Numbered from the stretch's first letter, positions 54,606 through 63,529 are shown. The stretch is DNA of 64,000 bases from Terribacillus sp. FSL K6-0262 (GCF_037977385.1 NZ_CP150277.1:1775001-1839000); one strand, 5' to 3'. Notes: a model not told the origin generated them from the sequence alone. Translations and numbers: made by a program.

Positions 54606-55133
54606 ATGTCAGAAAATAATACAAAAAAAGAAGTATTCTCCTGGTTGCGAGCAATCATCATTGCCGTTGTCATTGCTTTCGGCTGCCGATATTTCTTGTT
54701 TACACCATCAACGGTCCACGGAGAATCGATGCTGCCGACATATCATGACAGTGATCACGTCATTGTCAGCAAGGTTTCGAAAATAGAGCGGAATGATATC
54801 ATTGTATTCAACGCCCCTGATGCGGATGCGCATTATATCAAGCGGGTGATCGGTCTTCCGGGGGACACAATCGAAGTGGTGGATAATGTGCTGTATGTGA
54901 ATGGCGAAGCCCAGGACCAATCCTATCTGCGGGAGGATATGGTAACTGGTGATTTCAAGCTCAAGGAATTGACGGGCGAGGAGAAGGTGCCGGAAGGTGA
55001 AGTGTTCGTCATGGGAGATAACCGCACGAACAGTAAAGACAGCCGCATGTTCGGATTCATTTCAGAGAAAGAGGTAATCGGGGAAGTGAAGATGACCTAC
55101 TATCCATTCTCTGATTTCCATATCGGCGACTGA
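54606..55133 (+). CDS. lepB: Type I signal peptidase
   Basis: 175 residues, the Sip type of bacilli. One N-terminal membrane helix (about 13-31), box B HGESMLPT with nucleophile Ser41, box D YIKRVIGLPGD with catalytic Lys78, and box E VFVMGDNRTNSKDSR. It removes signal peptides outside the membrane. TAGGAGAAAGAATC precedes the ATG. A CHY zinc-finger gene follows one base after the stop. Confidence 0.93.
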   Translation: MSENNTKKEVFSWLRAIIIAVVIAFGCRYFLFTPSTVHGESMLPTYHDSDHVIVSKVSKIERNDIIVFNAPDADAHYIKRVIGLPGDTIEVVDNVLYVNGEAQDQSYLREDMVTGDFKLKELTGEEKVPEGEVFVMGDNRTNSKDSRMFGFISEKEVIGEVKMTYYPFSDFHIGD

Positions 55134-55134
55134 T

Positions 55135-55446
55135 ATGTGTCAGGTACACGGAAAGACAGTCGATGGGGAAACGAGATGTGAACATTATCATTCTCCATTG
55201 GATGTCGTAGCAATCAAGTTCGCCTGCTGCAAGGACTTCTATCCTTGTCATCAATGCCATGAAGAGACAGCCGGTCATCAGGCAGAAGTCTGGCCGAAAG
55301 ACCAATTCGATGAACATGCCATCCTTTGCGGTGTGTGTAAAACGACACTTAGCATCAATGAGTATATGCATACAGACCATTGTCCAAGCTGTAAAGCAGC
55401 ATTCAACCCAGGTTGTCAGCTGCATCACCACTTATATTTCGAATGA
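55135..55446 (+). CDS. CHY-type zinc-finger protein
   Basis: 103 residues, made almost only of metal ligands: C2-H5, C16-H18-H20 (CEHYHSPLDVVAIKF), CCKDFYPCHQCHEETAGHQ and CGVCKTT ... HCPSCKAAFNPGCQLHHH. This is the stand-alone CHY zinc-finger fold of bacteria. Its role is not settled; zinc-dependent protein interaction is likely. Coupled to the signal peptidase gene. Confidence 0.87.
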   Translation: MCQVHGKTVDGETRCEHYHSPLDVVAIKFACCKDFYPCHQCHEETAGHQAEVWPKDQFDEHAILCGVCKTTLSINEYMHTDHCPSCKAAFNPGCQLHHHLYFE

Positions 55447-55491
55447 ATGAAAAGAGGCTGCCGTTAATTTGGCAGCCTCTTTTCATTCATT
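55442..55491. terminator. Long bidirectional terminator
   Basis: A 21-bp perfect stem (55442-55462 with 55471-55491) around GTTAATTT with inner AAAAGAGGCTGCC/GGCAGCCTCTTTT. The outer arms AATGAATG/CATTCATT extend it beyond what termination needs. Confidence 0.92.
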
Positions 55492-55604
55492 TTGCTCTCC
55501 TGCTCCAGGCTTGAAGGAAAAGGGTGATATGGATATCCCGATGACAGCCAAGCCTGGATGCAGCGCTTTTGGGGCAGGAGGAGATGATCCGCCCCCTTAG
55601 ATGA

Positions 55605-56771
55605 TCAGGATGCGGAACGCTGTGTACCAGCATCCCCCGTCCGGGAAAATATGAACTTCAGCATGGATGGTGTGACAAGTGTCGTCACGATGACCATGAT
55701 GATGATGCTCGTATAATATTCCGGATCGAGCAGCCCAGAGCTTAACCCAGTACCTGCAATGATCAAGGCTACTTCTCCGCGGGAGACCATACCTGTACCA
55801 ATGGCCATGGAAGATCTTCCATTGAATCCGGTCAGCCTTGCGCCAAGTGCGCCGCCGAACAGCTTCGTCACAATAGCCATGACGCTGATGAGCACGATGA
55901 ATAACAGCTGTGACCCGACTCCTTCAAAACTGATATTCAAACCGATGCTGACGAAGAAAACAGGAACAAAGACACCGTAAGCAATCGGCTCCAGCTTATG
56001 CTCGACCACTTCCTTATGCTTGGTCTGGGAAATGGCAATACCAGCTGCAAATGCGCCGATGATGCCAGCAACGCCCATATACTCAGCGAAGTAGCTGAAC
56101 ACAAGCGCCAGGATGATCCCGGCAGAAACAACCGTCTCACTTACCTGGAAGCGCGCAAACAGCTTCATCACCATTGGAATCAGCCAAATGCAAGCGATGA
56201 TGATGATACCGAAGAAGAGCACTTTCTTCCCGATCAGCGCGCCAAGACTGACTGATTCTCCTGTACCAAGCACACTCATCAATACTGCAAGCAGCACGAC
56301 AACGAGAATATCGTCCACGACAGCAGCACCTAATATTGTCGTCCCTTCCCTGGAATTAAGCTTGTTCATTTCCTTCAATGCCTGAACGGAAATGCTGACA
56401 CTCGTCGCGCAGAATAGCAGGGCCAAGAACAGTGCATGCCCTTGACTCATACCGAATGCGAGTGCAAGGCTGTAACCGCCGATGAATGGGAAAAGCACAC
56501 CGAGGACGGCAACGGAAAAAGCGGATTTCCAGTTTGCTTTCAGCTGTTCCAGGTCTGTCTCCAAGCCGGCGATGAACATGAGGACAAGTACACCAATTTC
56601 GGAGAATTCATGAATGAAGGATGTCTGCTGTATCCATCCGAGCACTGCAGGTCCGAGGATGACACCGGCAAGAAGCTCCCCCAGGACGGATGGCTGCCCG
56701 ATTTTCAATGCCAGCTGGCCAGCAATCTTTGTAAACAAAAGAATTAAAGCTAAGTGTAATATGAATTCCAT
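55605..56771 (-). CDS. CPA2-family Na+(K+)/H+ antiporter
   Basis: 388 residues, about twelve membrane segments. Family motifs: GQLALKIGQPSVLGELLAGVILGPAVLGW (about 18-46), VLVLMFIAGLETDLEQLK, AAVVDDILVVVLLAV with the paired Asp of the ion site (about 145), GAFAAGIAISQTKHKEVVE and GMVSRGEVALIIAGTGL. It has no C-terminal TrkA-N domain, so it belongs with NapA/GerN-type exchangers. Its leader carries a terminator directly before the ribosome site, suggesting attenuation control. Confidence 0.85.
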   Translation of the reverse strand: MEFILHLALILLFTKIAGQLALKIGQPSVLGELLAGVILGPAVLGWIQQTSFIHEFSEIGVLVLMFIAGLETDLEQLKANWKSAFSVAVLGVLFPFIGGYSLALAFGMSQGHALFLALLFCATSVSISVQALKEMNKLNSREGTTILGAAVVDDILVVVLLAVLMSVLGTGESVSLGALIGKKVLFFGIIIIACIWLIPMVMKLFARFQVSETVVSAGIILALVFSYFAEYMGVAGIIGAFAAGIAISQTKHKEVVEHKLEPIAYGVFVPVFFVSIGLNISFEGVGSQLLFIVLISVMAIVTKLFGGALGARLTGFNGRSSMAIGTGMVSRGEVALIIAGTGLSSGLLDPEYYTSIIIMVIVTTLVTPSMLKFIFSRTGDAGTQRSAS

Positions 56772-56926
56772 ATCTGACTCCTTTGTAGTTTATATTTATG
56801 CAATTTCCAGACACAAAAAAGGCATATCCGCCAGTTTTCACTGTGGATATGCCTAAAATGGACACAGAGGGGCCTGGGGTGGCAGGCTCCTCCGGAAATT
56901 GCATATGTATTTGATTATAGTTATTC
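56772..56926 (-). promoter_or_regulatory. Terminator-containing leader RNA, candidate ion-responsive riboswitch
   Basis: The transcript of the antiporter gene would start with a leader of about 150 bases. Its 5' half (56860-56900 on the minus strand) contains GGAGGAGCC and a GCCTG/CAGGC hairpin (56883-56887 with 56872-56876). The 3' half is a terminator: AGGCATATCC/GGATATGCCT (56845-56854 with 56820-56829) and six T. Known alkali-metal riboswitches control such antiporters, but I cannot assign a class from memory. Confidence 0.6.
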
Positions 56927-56955
56927 ATTATAGAGCAGGATCAGAACGAACACAA
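56927..56955 (-). promoter_or_regulatory. Promoter of the antiporter leader
   Basis: On the minus strand TTGTGT (56950-56955), 17 bases, TATAAT (56927-56932). Confidence 0.75.
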
Positions 56956-57060
56956 CCATTTTTCATCAGTTTGCCACGGGCAGCGTATCTAAGGAATCCC
57001 AAGCATACGGCGCAGATCCCATCTTCTTATTGCTATAATGAAGAAGAAGGGGGTAAGTGT

Positions 57061-57612
57061 ATGTATGAAAGTGGGAGGCTGCAAATCAGGCCTTTAGAGA
57101 AAAGGCATGCGAGGGAGCTTTTGGAGCTGAACTTGCGGAACAGGGAACTTTTCGAATCCATCTCACCAGTGGAACGCAGTGATTCGGATTATGACCTGGA
57201 GAAATATCGAAAAAATATCGAAGCTGCCAAGGAGGATTGGAAGGAAGATGCAAGATACGAATTCGGAATATTCCTTAAACAGGATGATTCCCTGATCGGA
57301 ACCGTTTCTTTGTTTTTCATCGAGCGGAAGACAGCGGAAAAATGCATGATTGGTTACTCGCTGGATGAAGCGCATAATGGAAAGGGCTATATGACGGAAG
57401 CTGTACAGTTAGTCCTGGATTTTGCTTTTGGAGAGGCAAAGTTTCATAGGGTCGAAGCAGGTGTGATGCCGCGAAACCTAGGTTCGATAGCGGTCCTTGA
57501 GAAATGCGGTTTCCAGCGGGAGGGCTTGGAACGAGACGTGCTGTGGATCGGTGGCCGGTTCGAAGATCATTATAAGTATTCCATATTGGCGACAGATCCA
57601 CGTACAAAGTAA
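57061..57612 (+). CDS. RimJ/RimL-type GNAT acetyltransferase
   Basis: 183 residues from ATG 57061; the frame continues upstream but AAGAAGGGGGTAAG lies just before this start. LQIRPLEKRHARELLELNLRNRELF begins the domain; CMIGYSLDEAHNGKGYMTEAVQL (about 96-118) is the acetyl-CoA region and NLGSIAVLEKCGFQREG closes it. Resembles the YdaF/RimJ group. Substrate unknown. Confidence 0.85.
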   Translation: MYESGRLQIRPLEKRHARELLELNLRNRELFESISPVERSDSDYDLEKYRKNIEAAKEDWKEDARYEFGIFLKQDDSLIGTVSLFFIERKTAEKCMIGYSLDEAHNGKGYMTEAVQLVLDFAFGEAKFHRVEAGVMPRNLGSIAVLEKCGFQREGLERDVLWIGGRFEDHYKYSILATDPRTK

Positions 57613-57641
57613 AACCAGGAGCAGGGACTGCTCCTGGTTTA
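57612..57641 (+). terminator. Terminator between convergent GNAT and MFS genes
   Basis: A 13-bp perfect stem AAACCAGGAGCAG/CTGCTCCTGGTTT (57612-57624 with 57628-57640) with a 3-base loop; usable in both directions. Confidence 0.9.
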
Positions 57642-58871
57642 ATGCTGCTGGGATGGAATAGGGCGTGAATGCCGTCTCCGATCGCGGTCTCCTTTAGCAG
57701 CAGCAGGCTGCTGCGGGCTCCGAACCGTGACTGCAAGTAAGAAAGAAATGAGACAAAGGACACCGATGGCTATGAATGTCGGCTGGAAACCGCCAAGCAA
57801 TGATGCAATGAAGGAGCCGCCGAGCGCACCGATACCGAAGCCCTGATAAATCACGCCGTAGTTTTTGCTCTGATTCTTCAAGCCGAAGTAATCGGCAACG
57901 ATTGTCGGGAAGACTGTGATATTTCCGCCGAAGAAGAAAGCAACGGCTGCCACACAGACAAAGAACAGTGTTGTGGATAGTTCGACCATGCTTAGTACTG
58001 CGACAGCTCCGGCAGTGACAAGCAAGCCCGCTGCAACCAAGTACAGCCGTTCCACCTTATCGGACAATGCCCCCAGCACGACTCTGCCGGTTGTATTGCA
58101 GATGGCCACGACTGCGACAGCGTTAGCTGCTGTTGCGGCAGAAAGGCCGGCGAGTTCCATGCCGGCATCTTTGACGATACCGATCAAATACAAGCCGCTC
58201 ATACACGCTGTCAGGAAGATGACAAATAGGATGTATGCCTGCTTTGTATGCAGCATTTCCCTGATGCTGTAATTCTTATTTGCCGCTTTAGCGGTTGTTT
58301 CCTGCGGCAGGATGGCGTCTTTAAGGAAGAATGCCCCGCCGCTGATCAGGATGAGGGCTGCAATTCCCCAAATGACGAAGGTGCCTTGCACGCCTGCAGA
58401 GGAGAGCAGTGCTTGATTGATATATTTGAAGACAAAGCTGCCTGTCCCAAATGCACCAACCGAAATCCCGGATATGAGACCTTTCTTTTCCGGGAACCAT
58501 TTGATGACGTTTGATAATGTCGTGATGTAAGCAATGCCGTTGGCAAAACCGACAACCACGCCTGCCAATAGATAGATAAGCCAAAGTGACGCAGCCAGTG
58601 AGCTCAGTATCAGACCGGCTCCGAGCAGGATACCGGCAAAGATGACCAGCTTCCTGATACCGAATTTATCCTGCAGCTTTCCACCGAAAAGAGTCGATAC
58701 TGCCAATGCGAAGCTCGTGATGGAGAAGGTGATTGCCACAGAGGAGACGCTCCACCCATATGCATCAGCCAATGGCTGGTTGAATAGACTCCATGTATAT
58801 ATAGTACCTAGGCCGATTTGTGTGATGATCGTACCGAGAACAATCAGCCAGCGATTTGTTTCCGTTTTCAT
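57639..58871 (-). CDS. OFA-family MFS transporter (YhjX-like)
   Basis: 410 residues, twelve membrane segments, the oxalate/formate antiporter family. It opens RWLIVLGTIITQIGLGTIYTWSLFNQPL, the OFA hallmark, and has FGGKLQDKFGIRKLVIFAG as MFS motif A. Downstream lie a LytTR regulator and a LytS-type kinase on the same strand, the same trio as E. coli YhjX with YpdAB, which responds to pyruvate. A monocarboxylate such as pyruvate is thus a likely substrate. It has its own control region with a near-perfect cre site. Polar tail rich in Arg and His. Confidence 0.85.
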   Translation of the reverse strand: MKTETNRWLIVLGTIITQIGLGTIYTWSLFNQPLADAYGWSVSSVAITFSITSFALAVSTLFGGKLQDKFGIRKLVIFAGILLGAGLILSSLAASLWLIYLLAGVVVGFANGIAYITTLSNVIKWFPEKKGLISGISVGAFGTGSFVFKYINQALLSSAGVQGTFVIWGIAALILISGGAFFLKDAILPQETTAKAANKNYSIREMLHTKQAYILFVIFLTACMSGLYLIGIVKDAGMELAGLSAATAANAVAVVAICNTTGRVVLGALSDKVERLYLVAAGLLVTAGAVAVLSMVELSTTLFFVCVAAVAFFFGGNITVFPTIVADYFGLKNQSKNYGVIYQGFGIGALGGSFIASLLGGFQPTFIAIGVLCLISFLLAVTVRSPQQPAAAKGDRDRRRHSRPIPSQQH

Positions 58872-58933
58872 GGGAAATCCCTCATTTCATCTGCGTTGTG
58901 TTGATGGTTTTATCATATCCGCTGCAGACTTAT

Positions 58934-58948
58934 TTGAAAGCGTTTTCC
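58934..58948 (-). promoter_or_regulatory. cre (CcpA) site before the OFA transporter gene
   Basis: TTGAAAGCGTTTTCC (written on the plus strand) matches WTGNAANCGNWNNCW except the last base. It lies in the 110-base gap between the regulator and transporter genes, about 65 bases upstream of the transporter start. Confidence 0.7.
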
Positions 58949-58981
58949 CATGAGTTGCATCAATGGAGGAATGAATGGTCC

Positions 58982-59719
58982 TTAAAGGCGCATGATCTGT
59001 CTGAATGCTTTTGCCTTGCTTCGGCTGACCGGGATTTGCTCGTTCAATCCCTTCATTTTGACAAGATATGTATTATGGAACCAAGGCAGGATTTCGTGTA
59101 TTTTCTCCGTGTTTACAATATATGAACGATGACAGCGGAAAAATCTATCTGTTGGAAGCTGCTGCTCGAAGGTACTGATGGAGCCGGGATAGGTATATAC
59201 CTCATCCTTTGTATGGACATTCGTCTGTTTTTCATCTGCCTCGGCATAAGCGATATCGTGTATGTCGATTACATAGATCTTTTCATCTTTCCAAACATTG
59301 AGCCGTGCCGGCGGCTCTGCCGTTTCCTTCCTGTCTGCTTCGGCGGGGGCGTGCTGCGATTCCAGCTTTTTAAGCATTGCTGCAACCCGTTCCTCGCTGT
59401 ATGGCTTTAATATATAGTCGAATGCTTCCAACTCGAATGCTTTGGCTGCATGCTCCTTGTAGGCGGTGGTGAATACGATGATCGGTTTATGCTTGAATTT
59501 GGCCAGACTTCCGGCCAGCATCATGCCATCAAGCGATGGCAGATTGATATCGAGGAACAGGACATCGGTTGTGTGTTCCTGGAAATATTTCAGCACATCC
59601 AATCCATCATCGAAGCAGTCTGTCACTTTGATGGAGCTGTAAGTATCAATCAAATACCGCAGCTCTTCCTGTGCCGGGAATTCATCCTCTGCAATGATTG
59701 CGCGTAACGTCATGTTCAT
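58982..59719 (-). CDS. LytTR-type response regulator
   Basis: 245 residues. The receiver domain has the phospho-Asp in DVLFLDINLPSLDGM (about 55) and the Lys in FDYILKPYSEE (about 105). A short linker (120-140) is followed by a LytTR DNA-binding domain (about 142-243) with FFRCHRSYIVNTEKI. Start at ATG 59717-59719 or the second Met at 59711-59713. Overlaps the kinase stop by 4 bases. Likely target: the OFA transporter gene next to it. Confidence 0.88.
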   Translation of the reverse strand: MNMTLRAIIAEDEFPAQEELRYLIDTYSSIKVTDCFDDGLDVLKYFQEHTTDVLFLDINLPSLDGMMLAGSLAKFKHKPIIVFTTAYKEHAAKAFELEAFDYILKPYSEERVAAMLKKLESQHAPAEADRKETAEPPARLNVWKDEKIYVIDIHDIAYAEADEKQTNVHTKDEVYTYPGSISTFEQQLPTDRFFRCHRSYIVNTEKIHEILPWFHNTYLVKMKGLNEQIPVSRSKAKAFRQIMRL

Positions 59720-61380
59720 TTCCCTTCCTTTACTGGTATATCAAAGTAGATCTCGGTACCGGGATCCAGCAGATTGATAGTCAGGCCTTTGCCGTAGATC
59801 AGACGGACACGCTGATGTACATTTGCCAGCCCGATATTCTTCACACTCGCTTCATCCCGATATAATTTGTCAACGATTTCCGGATCGATGCCGGCACCTG
59901 TATCCCTGATGATGATACGGATAAAATCACCCTTGTCCTTGACGGAGAGATAGACAGCGCCTTGCCACTTACGTTTCCGTACGCCATGATGGATGGCATT
60001 CTCCACCAGCGGCTGCAGAAGAAGGCTTGGTACTTTTATCTGCACGGGATCGATATCATACACGATTTGCAGTTTATCACCGAAACGGGATTTTTCGATT
60101 TCCACGTAATCCCTCACCTGTTTCAGTTCCTCTTCGATAGCGATCATTTCATCATGGAGCTCTAAGTTATAGCGCAGATAGCCGGATAGGTTGTGGATCA
60201 GCTCCCGTGCCCGGTTCGGATCCCGCCGCGTTGTAGAGGCTATCGCATTCAGAGAGTTAAAAAGGAAGTGCGGGTTGATTTTCGACTGGAGGGCCTTCAG
60301 TTCGGCTTTATTGGCAGTCTCTTTGATTTGCTCGATCCGGGAGATTTCCATCAGATTCGAAATGATTTGTGCCAGCCCTATCCCAAGTGTCTGCAGGGAA
60401 TCGGTGATACGGTTTTTCTTCTCATAATAAATTTTCAATGCACCTGTGACTTCATCGCCTTCCTTAAAAGGAACGATCAGCAAGCAGTGCATCTGCGGCA
60501 GGTGATGATCATCCACTTCATTCCGGATGACAATTTGCCCGCTGGACAAGGCTTGCTTTGTCATATCGCTGACGATGGATGTAGTATCCCGATAGCGCTC
60601 CTCCCCCAGACCATAGTAAGCCACAACGGTTTTGGTATCTGTTATGGCCACTGCATCCGCCCCGATTTCTTCCTTGATGATCTGGCAGATACGCTGTAAG
60701 GAAGCAGGCGTGATGGAGCGGAAATAAGGAAGCGTCTTATTGGCAATATCCAAAGCAAGTTTCGCTTGGGCAGCAGCAATCTGCTTCTTTTCTCCTTCGA
60801 TATTATGTACCAGCAGGATGAGCAAGCCAATGCTGATTTCACCGACCATCATGGGAACGGCAATCTGTTCGACGATGGAAATCCCCTGTGACCTTGGCTC
60901 CCCGAGTGCGATGATCAAAAGCATGGTCAATGCCTGACTCGATACGCCTGCAGTGATACCTACGTACCACCAACGATGCTTTTTGACCCTTTGGTTGATG
61001 AAACCAGAGGCGAAACCGGCGGTTACGCTGGTAATCAAGCAAGGCAAGGAAGTGATGCCGTCGATGTCGATCAAATAACGGTGGAGGCCGGAGATAATCC
61101 CCGTGATGATGCCTACCCATGGTCCGAATAATATCCCGCCTGACAGGATGGCCACGGTCCTGATATTGACAAGGGAGCCTTCCACTTCAATACCGGAATA
61201 TGTCCCGAAAATGGCAAAGCTGCAAAAGACGACCGTCAGTACAGTGAGTTCACGGACTGAATGGTTTTCCTTCTGAAGAATTTCCTTGAAGCCTTTGATT
61301 TTGGTCAAGAAGAACAGGATGATCAATAGCAAGGCAGCACGCTCAAATATCGATATGATCATTTCCAATGTTGAATGCAT
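59716..61380 (-). CDS. LytS/YpdA-type sensor histidine kinase
   Basis: 554 residues from ATG 61378-61380 (AAAGGGA nine bases upstream). The N-terminal 190 residues form the 5TM-5TMR-LYT sensor with the typical NIRTVAILSGGILFGPWVGIITG and GFASGFINQRVKKHRWWYVG. A GAF domain covers about 220-345. The kinase core has the HisKA_7TM/His_kinase motif INPHFLFNSLNAIAS (phospho-His), LQPLVENAIHHGV (N-box) and DTGAGIDPEIVDKL (G-box). Members of this family sense pyruvate or membrane signals. Overlaps the regulator gene. Confidence 0.88.
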   Translation of the reverse strand: MHSTLEMIISIFERAALLLIILFFLTKIKGFKEILQKENHSVRELTVLTVVFCSFAIFGTYSGIEVEGSLVNIRTVAILSGGILFGPWVGIITGIISGLHRYLIDIDGITSLPCLITSVTAGFASGFINQRVKKHRWWYVGITAGVSSQALTMLLIIALGEPRSQGISIVEQIAVPMMVGEISIGLLILLVHNIEGEKKQIAAAQAKLALDIANKTLPYFRSITPASLQRICQIIKEEIGADAVAITDTKTVVAYYGLGEERYRDTTSIVSDMTKQALSSGQIVIRNEVDDHHLPQMHCLLIVPFKEGDEVTGALKIYYEKKNRITDSLQTLGIGLAQIISNLMEISRIEQIKETANKAELKALQSKINPHFLFNSLNAIASTTRRDPNRARELIHNLSGYLRYNLELHDEMIAIEEELKQVRDYVEIEKSRFGDKLQIVYDIDPVQIKVPSLLLQPLVENAIHHGVRKRKWQGAVYLSVKDKGDFIRIIIRDTGAGIDPEIVDKLYRDEASVKNIGLANVHQRVRLIYGKGLTINLLDPGTEIYFDIPVKEGK

Positions 61381-61531
61381 AGGTGTAATCCCTTTCATAT
61401 GTATTGCTATTAGTTTATCAGAAATTTCGACTGGAAGGGAGTGGATGTGGTAATGATTGGAGAGAAGAATAATAGATTCATTTGGTTGAAAATCCGGTAT
61501 GGAAATAATATGTCATAATGTATAAATAGGC

Positions 61532-61595
61532 TGGATTTATCTGTATGAAAGCGCTATAATTAGTATAATGAAACACTGTTCCATAATACGGAACA
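61532..61595 (+). promoter_or_regulatory. Control region of the kdu operon: promoter, cre and IclR/KdgR-like operator
   Basis: A -10 TATAAT (61555-61560) with weak -35 TGGATT (61532-61537) 17 bases away. A cre-like ATGAAAGCGCTATAA (61545-61559, one mismatch) overlaps it. Next come AATGAAACACTGTTCCATAA (61567-61586), close to the KdgR box AATGAAAC-N3-GTTTCATT, and an inverted repeat TGTTCC/GGAACA (61577-61582 with 61590-61595). No regulator gene is in view. Confidence 0.6.
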
Positions 61596-61696
61596 TTAAT
61601 CTGGCATCACGTTTGATGCCGTTATTTCTGAGTGTCAATGTAAGGGGTTACACCGGACTTTGGAAGGTCAGTGAAAAAAGTAAGGAGATGATGGAA

Positions 61697-62527
61697 GTGG
61701 AACTGCGATACGCAACTCATCCAGCTCATGCGAAGACATTCACTACGGAGGAATTGCGCAATCACTATTTGATTGAGGAGCTTTTTGTATCCGGGGAAGT
61801 AAAGCTGGTGTACAGCATGGAAGACAGGACAATTATTGGCGGTATCCAGCCAGGCGGCAGTGCCGTTGCTTTGGAAGGTTATGATGAAATCAAGGCAGAT
61901 TACTTCCTGGAAAGGCGGGAAGTCGGCATTTTCAATATCGGCGGCGAGGGTACGATCACAGTCGATGGTGAAGTATATGAGATGGCAAACAAGGATTGCC
62001 TGTATATCGGCAAAGGAAAACAAGAATTGCTTTTCGCAAGCAATGAGGAAGCAAATCCAGCTAAGTTTTATCTATTTTCTGCCCCTGCACATACCTCTTA
62101 TCCAACCAAGCATGCATCCTTCCGAGATATTCCGGGAGATGCCATGGGTGCAAAAGAAAGTGCGAATGAGCGTGTCATCCGCCGTATCATTCATCTTGAA
62201 GGCATCCAGAGCTGTCAAATTGCCATGGGTATCACGATTCTCGAAAGCGGCAGTGTCTGGAACAGCATGCCGACCCATACCCACAATCGCAGGATGGAGG
62301 CATATCTGTATATCGATTTGGATGAGGACGCAAGTATGTTCCATTTGATGGGCGAACCGAATGAAACGCGTCATCTTGTCATGAAGAATGAGCAAGCTGT
62401 CATATCACCGCCTTGGTCCATCCATTGCGGCAGTGCTACAAGCAATTATGCATTCATTTGGGCAATGGCTGGTGAAAACAAAACATACACCGACATGGAT
62501 CAGGTGTCGATGGATGAGCTTCGCTAG
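61697..62527 (+). CDS. kduI: 5-keto-4-deoxyuronate isomerase
   Basis: 276 residues (E. coli KduI 278) from GTG 61697, 9 bases after AAGGAG; the ATGs at 61688 and 61691 abut that site. The start MELRYATHPAHAKTF aligns with the family. The zinc site is MPTHTHNRRMEAY (two His and Glu) with the last His in WSIHCGSA; YFLERREVGIFNIGGEGTITVDG and PAHTSYPTKHA are also diagnostic. It converts 5-keto-4-deoxyuronate, released from unsaturated pectin (or glycosaminoglycan) disaccharides, into 2,5-diketo-3-deoxygluconate. First gene of the operon with kduD. Confidence 0.94.
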   Translation: MELRYATHPAHAKTFTTEELRNHYLIEELFVSGEVKLVYSMEDRTIIGGIQPGGSAVALEGYDEIKADYFLERREVGIFNIGGEGTITVDGEVYEMANKDCLYIGKGKQELLFASNEEANPAKFYLFSAPAHTSYPTKHASFRDIPGDAMGAKESANERVIRRIIHLEGIQSCQIAMGITILESGSVWNSMPTHTHNRRMEAYLYIDLDEDASMFHLMGEPNETRHLVMKNEQAVISPPWSIHCGSATSNYAFIWAMAGENKTYTDMDQVSMDELR

Positions 62528-62539
62528 AGGGGGATGAAT

Positions 62540-63316
62540 ATGAGTTTGACGGACTTTTCGATGGATTACTTTAGTTTGACTGGCAAAGTGGCGATCGTGA
62601 CAGGGGGCAGCAAGGGGCTTGGTCAAGGTTATGCAGTTGCTTTGGCAAAGGCAGGTGCGGATGTTTTCGTCGTCACCCACAGAGATGATTGGGGGGAAAC
62701 GAAGGCGCTGATGGAAGCAGCAGGGGGCAAGGTGCATTTTCATCAGGCTGATCTGACTGATAGAGAGCAAGTGAAACAAGTTGTGCCGAGCTGTGTGGAT
62801 GTGTTCGGAAAGGTCGATATTCTCGTCAATAATGCCGGAACGATCATCCGGACGCCGCTGCTGGAGTACAGGGAAGAAGATTGGGATAAGGTGATGGACG
62901 TCAACCTGCATGCTGTTTATCTGCTGGGACAGGAAGCAGCGAAAGCGATGGCAGAACAAGGCGGCGGGAAGATCATCAATGTCGCATCCATGCTGTCGTT
63001 CCAAGGGGGTAAATTCGTACCGTCTTACACTGCCAGCAAGCATGCGGTAGCAGGATTGACCAAAGCCTTCGCCAATGAACTGGGAGCATATAATATCCAG
63101 ACAAATGCGATTGCGCCGGGATACGTGGCGACTGCGAATACTGCGCCGATACGTGCTGATGAAAAAAGGAATGCGGAAATTCTGTCCCGTATACCAAGCG
63201 GGCGCTGGGCAGATCCGTCCGATTTGATGGGAGTGGTCGTATTCCTGGCAAGCCGTGCGTCCGATTATATGAATGGCCATGTCCTGGCAGTGGATGGGGG
63301 CTGGCTCGCGAGATAA
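62540..63316 (+). CDS. kduD: 2-deoxy-D-gluconate 3-dehydrogenase / 2,5-diketo-3-deoxygluconate reductase (SDR)
   Basis: 258 residues from ATG 62540, 6 bases after GAGGGGG. The cofactor site TGGSKGLGQGYAVALAKAG (about 20-38), NNAGTIIRTPLLEY, active Ser in INVASMLSFQGG and YTASKHA (Tyr/Lys), and NAIAPGYVATANTAPIRAD fit KduD closely. It reduces the KduI product to 2-keto-3-deoxygluconate (KDG). Twelve bases after kduI. Confidence 0.93.
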   Translation: MSLTDFSMDYFSLTGKVAIVTGGSKGLGQGYAVALAKAGADVFVVTHRDDWGETKALMEAAGGKVHFHQADLTDREQVKQVVPSCVDVFGKVDILVNNAGTIIRTPLLEYREEDWDKVMDVNLHAVYLLGQEAAKAMAEQGGGKIINVASMLSFQGGKFVPSYTASKHAVAGLTKAFANELGAYNIQTNAIAPGYVATANTAPIRADEKRNAEILSRIPSGRWADPSDLMGVVVFLASRASDYMNGHVLAVDGGWLAR

Positions 63317-63529
63317 GCAGGGTGGAAGTTTGCGTCGGGGCAGTTTGACGGGAAAGAGAGATTGAGAGGACTGGGAAGGTGACCAAAGATCTGGAGAATC
63401 TTTGTGTATGCCACCCTCTCATTCCAATGATCTGGCCGATCATTATAAAAATAGCATATCACCCTATGTGATTCAAATATCTCAATTTCTTTTGCTCGAT
63501 TACCTATAAGGAAAGGTAAGGGATGCAAA
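63317..63529. other. Gap between kduD and kdgT
   Basis: No gene is seen in these 213 bases. A short hairpin AAAGAT/ATCTTT lies near 63384-63402 without a T-run, so a clear terminator is missing and kdgT may be partly read through from kduD. Confidence 0.4.

Noticed and set aside
55135..55446. CHY zinc-finger gene as part of a ubiquitin-type system
   Set aside because: Bacterial stand-alone CHY proteins lack the RING partner domain; nothing nearby supports such a role.
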